Below, in pieces: positions 22,802-24,858 of a stretch of 24,858 nt of DNA. This stretch comes from Clostridia bacterium (GTDB lineage Bacteria; Bacillota_A; Clostridia; Christensenellales; Borkfalkiaceae). The position numbers and the translations under genes are program-made. Within the stretch, counting starts at the first letter, position 1. Each line of letters opens with the position of its first letter. The stretch covers positions 1 through 24,858 of the forward strand of contig JAFTIG010000074.1 of the NCBI GenBank assembly GCA_017457015.1. The letters are read 5' to 3'. The notes under the pieces are model-generated. The model ran no database searches and was not told where the DNA came from. It saw nothing but the letters and a program-made list of their open reading frames with translations.

Positions 22802-24232
22802 ATGAGAAAATTTGACACCAAAGTTCAGCATTTAAAATATAAAGTTTTAAGAGAAGTCGCTCGGTTTGCTTGGCAAGACAGTCTTCAAGAAAATCTTATG
22901 AATATCCCCCAGATTATCGTACCGGGTAAAAAGCCTACTATGCGTTGTTGTATTTATAAAGAACAAGCGATAGTCGTTGAACGCGTTAAACTCGCAATGG
23001 GCGGTAACAAAAACAATAGCAACGTGATAGAAGTTATTGATATTGCGTGCGACGAATGCCCTATGGGCGGTTTTGAAGTTACCGACGCTTGCAGGGGGTG
23101 TTTAGCACATCGCTGTGAAGACGCTTGTAAAAAAGGCGCAATCACGATAGACGCTAACCAAAAAGCGCACATTGATAAAGATAAATGCGTTGAATGCGGT
23201 ATGTGTGCAAAAGTTTGCCCGTATAGCGCTATTATTAACCATAAACGTCCGTGTGAGCGCGCTTGTAAGATTAAAGCAATATCTATGGACGAAAATAAGG
23301 CGGCAAAAATCAACGACGAAAAGTGTATCGCTTGTGGCGCTTGCGTTTATCAATGCCCGTGGGGCGCAATCAACGATAAATCTTTTATACTCGACGTCAT
23401 AGATTTAATTAAGAATAGTAACGGCAACAGTAACTATAAGGTATACGCGGTCGTCGCTCCATCAATTGCTAGCCAGTTTGTTTACGCTAAATTAGGTCAA
23501 GTTTTAAAAGGCATAAAAGAACTTGGTTTTTACGATGTAATGGAAGCGGCTCTCGGTGCAGATATTGTTGCACTGTCAGAAGCTAAAGAACTTGCGGAAA
23601 AAGGATTTTTGACAAGTTCGTGTTGCCCTGCTTTCGTTTCTTTCGTAAAAAAACAGTTCCCCGAACTTTCAGAATATATTTCTCACAATCTTTCCCCTAT
23701 GGCAACTATTGCAAAACGCATCAAGGAAGACGATCCTACCGCTAAAATAGTTTTCATAGGACCGTGCACTGCCAAAAAAATGGAATTTAAAAAAGAAGAC
23801 GTTGCTCCTTTCGTTGACACGGTTATTACGTTTGAAGAACTGCAAGCACTTTTCGACAGCCGAGATATTGAGATAACAAATCTTTCCGAAGAAGATATAA
23901 ACAGTGCATCTTATTACGGCAGAATTTTTGCGCGCAGTTGCGGACTTTCCGAAGCGGTTGCTGAAGGATTAAAAGAACGCGGTATAGACGGATTTGACTT
24001 AAAGGCAGTACCCTGCGACGGAATAGACGCGTGTAGAGTTGCACTGCTCAAAGCAAGTAAAAAAATGCTCGACGGAAACTTTATTGAAGGTATGGCGTGC
24101 GTTGGCGGCTGCGTAGGTGGTGCAGGTTGCTTAACTCACGGCGATATAAATAGATTAAAGATAGATAAATACGGCAGACTTTCAAACTATTCAGAAATAG
24201 CCGACGCCGTAAGTGCCATTGATAAAAAATAA
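22802..24232 (+). CDS. Monomeric [FeFe] hydrogenase with ferredoxin-type domain
   Basis: A 476-residue iron hydrogenase that would couple oxidation of reduced ferredoxin to H2 formation, or the reverse, in the cytoplasm. Cys-rich N-terminal half: C83/C86, C97/C100/C105/C109, C129/C132/C135/C139, C151/C155 and C175/C178/C181/C185, enough for at least two and perhaps more [4Fe-4S] clusters. H-cluster signatures: L1 TSSCCPAF (C274 proton relay, C275 ligand), L2 FIGPCTAKKMEF (C322), L3 MACVGGCVGGAG (C433, C437). L1 ending PAF and L3 lacking the usual GGGQP fit the less-studied group B rather than the well-known group A. No hydE, hydF or hydG maturase is in the window, so maturation genes must lie elsewhere. 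The ribosome binding site is AAGGA. Confidence 0.93.
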   Translation: MRKFDTKVQHLKYKVLREVARFAWQDSLQENLMNIPQIIVPGKKPTMRCCIYKEQAIVVERVKLAMGGNKNNSNVIEVIDIACDECPMGGFEVTDACRGCLAHRCEDACKKGAITIDANQKAHIDKDKCVECGMCAKVCPYSAIINHKRPCERACKIKAISMDENKAAKINDEKCIACGACVYQCPWGAINDKSFILDVIDLIKNSNGNSNYKVYAVVAPSIASQFVYAKLGQVLKGIKELGFYDVMEAALGADIVALSEAKELAEKGFLTSSCCPAFVSFVKKQFPELSEYISHNLSPMATIAKRIKEDDPTAKIVFIGPCTAKKMEFKKEDVAPFVDTVITFEELQALFDSRDIEITNLSEEDINSASYYGRIFARSCGLSEAVAEGLKERGIDGFDLKAVPCDGIDACRVALLKASKKMLDGNFIEGMACVGGCVGGAGCLTHGDINRLKIDKYGRLSNYSEIADAVSAIDKK

Positions 24233-24247
24233 TTTGACAGTTATATA

Positions 24248-24290
24248 AAAACTCCCCGACCTATCCGGTCAGGGAGTTTGTTTTTATCTT
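24248..24290. terminator. Bidirectional intrinsic terminator after the hydrogenase gene
   Basis: Arms ACTCCCCGACC (24251-24261) and GGTCAGGGAGT (24267-24277), with one mismatch on the plus strand (a G-U pair on the minus), enclose a 5-nt loop. TTTGTTTTT follows on the plus strand and a T-rich tract on the minus, serving the hydrogenase and the converging membrane-protein gene. Confidence 0.85.
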
Positions 24291-24858
24291 TTAACAATAC
24301 CCTTCTACCCTTACGCTGTACCCGCAGAAGTTACTGAATTGATCCTTGATCATTTCTTCTACAAACGAAACTTCATTTTGTATTTCCCAACTAAGAGCCT
24401 CTTTATTAAAATATAATTTTACGACGAGCATATTCGAATAGCTTGAAACGACAGAAAAACTTTCTACTTTATCATGTCTGAGAAGGTTAAGACTGTTGTA
24501 ACGTTTCTCCAAAAGTTTATTTAAAGTAATAGGAGTTAGATCGTCTCCAACATCTGGGTCGTAAAGGCGTTCGCTATGATTTGCTTTTGAAAATATTCTA
24601 TACAGCATGATTACTACAAACAAAATGAGTAAGCCGACTAAAACGTGATTAACGCTAATCATATATCCTAATAACGTCAACCCGTAACAGAACACAGGGA
24701 AAATAACCGTCGCTATGGTAAGTTTCAAATTGCCCCACTCCTTCTTTGCAGCGATCTCATAGAATAAACCACTATATAACATAAAAATTATGGGATAATC
24801 ACGAAAAGCCAACTTCCAAGCAATGGCAAAATCATACTTTACGACCGTTCCAAAGTCA
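24291..24858 (-). CDS. Membrane protein of unknown function (partial, start beyond the right edge)
   Basis: I do not recognise this family. The frame is open from the right edge to TAA at 24291, and no ATG with a ribosome binding site lies in it before the first helix. A TTG at 24812 could be read as a start, but coding continues upstream of it to the edge. So the gene probably begins outside the window. The visible 188 residues have about three membrane segments (PIIFMLYSGLFYEIA; LKLTIATVIFPVFCYGLTLLGYMI; HVLVGLLILFVVIMLYRIF). They are followed by a soluble C-terminal tail of about 95 residues, with YNSLNLLRHDKVESFSVVSS and MLVVKLYFNKEAL. It converges on the hydrogenase across a shared terminator. 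Confidence 0.7.
   Translation of the reverse strand, partial: DFGTVVKYDFAIAWKLAFRDYPIIFMLYSGLFYEIAAKKEWGNLKLTIATVIFPVFCYGLTLLGYMISVNHVLVGLLILFVVIMLYRIFSKANHSERLYDPDVGDDLTPITLNKLLEKRYNSLNLLRHDKVESFSVVSSYSNMLVVKLYFNKEALSWEIQNEVSFVEEMIKDQFSNFCGYSVRVEGYC

Noticed and set aside
22954..23313. 119-residue minus-strand frame inside the hydrogenase gene
   Set aside because: It is antisense to the Cys-rich ferredoxin region, whose motifs are unmistakable on the plus strand.
1..24858. Mobile element, prophage, CRISPR array or defence island
   Set aside because: No transposase, integrase, long terminal repeats, regularly spaced repeats or tRNA attachment sites are seen; the genes are housekeeping or metabolic.

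Overview
The window looks like a chromosomal segment from a low-GC member of the Bacillota, most likely class Clostridia and possibly an uncultured anaerobic gut lineage. The evidence is the hrcA-grpE-dnaK-dnaJ-prmA-mtaB-HIT gene order, HrcA/CIRCE heat-shock control, strong AGGAG Shine-Dalgarno sites, a monomeric [FeFe] hydrogenase and an iron-containing alcohol dehydrogenase. No species can be named from the sequence alone. I see no rRNA, tRNA, CRISPR array, insertion sequence or phage gene.

Layout. (1) Positions 1-3648 hold sugar and alcohol metabolism: a partial class I mannose-6-phosphate isomerase translationally coupled to a PfkB-type fructokinase, a divergent AraC regulator, a convergent butanol-type alcohol dehydrogenase, and an unlisted 41-residue single-span membrane protein. 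(2) Positions 3827-4453 encode a cytidylate kinase-like protein with its own promoter and terminator. (3) Positions 4496-7947 (minus) hold two tandem, related ABC-2 modules (ATPase-permease, ATPase-permease). (4) Positions 8140-15943 (minus) are the class I heat-shock operon: hrcA, grpE, dnaK, a YgjV-like membrane protein, dnaJ, prmA, mtaB and a HIT protein. (5) Positions 16121-18871 (minus) encode a 916-residue fused ATPase/FtsX-type MacB-like transporter with a very large extracytoplasmic domain that contains a methionine-rich loop. (6) Positions 19020-21478 (minus) hold htpG and hsp20, each with its own promoter and CIRCE element(s). (7) Positions 21861-24232 (plus) hold a LysR regulator and a monomeric [FeFe] hydrogenase in an apparent two-gene operon. 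(8) The right edge cuts a membrane protein of unknown function.

How the genes work together. The window is a heat-shock island. Four CIRCE-like inverted repeats, each TTAGCACTC-N9-near GAGTGCTAA, lie downstream of near-consensus sigma-A promoters at hrcA (1), htpG (1) and hsp20 (2 overlapping), so HrcA probably controls DnaK/GrpE/DnaJ, HtpG and Hsp20 together. The same operon carries ribosome and tRNA modification genes (prmA, mtaB). The alcohol dehydrogenase and hydrogenase fit a fermentative anaerobe that disposes of electrons as alcohol and H2.

Nothing here is a clearly new multi-gene system. The points most worth a second look are the overlapping double CIRCE, htpG under CIRCE, the YgjV insertion in the dnaK operon, a possible leaderless prmA transcript, two near-perfect palindromic operators, the Met-rich MacB-like loop, and the small membrane protein.
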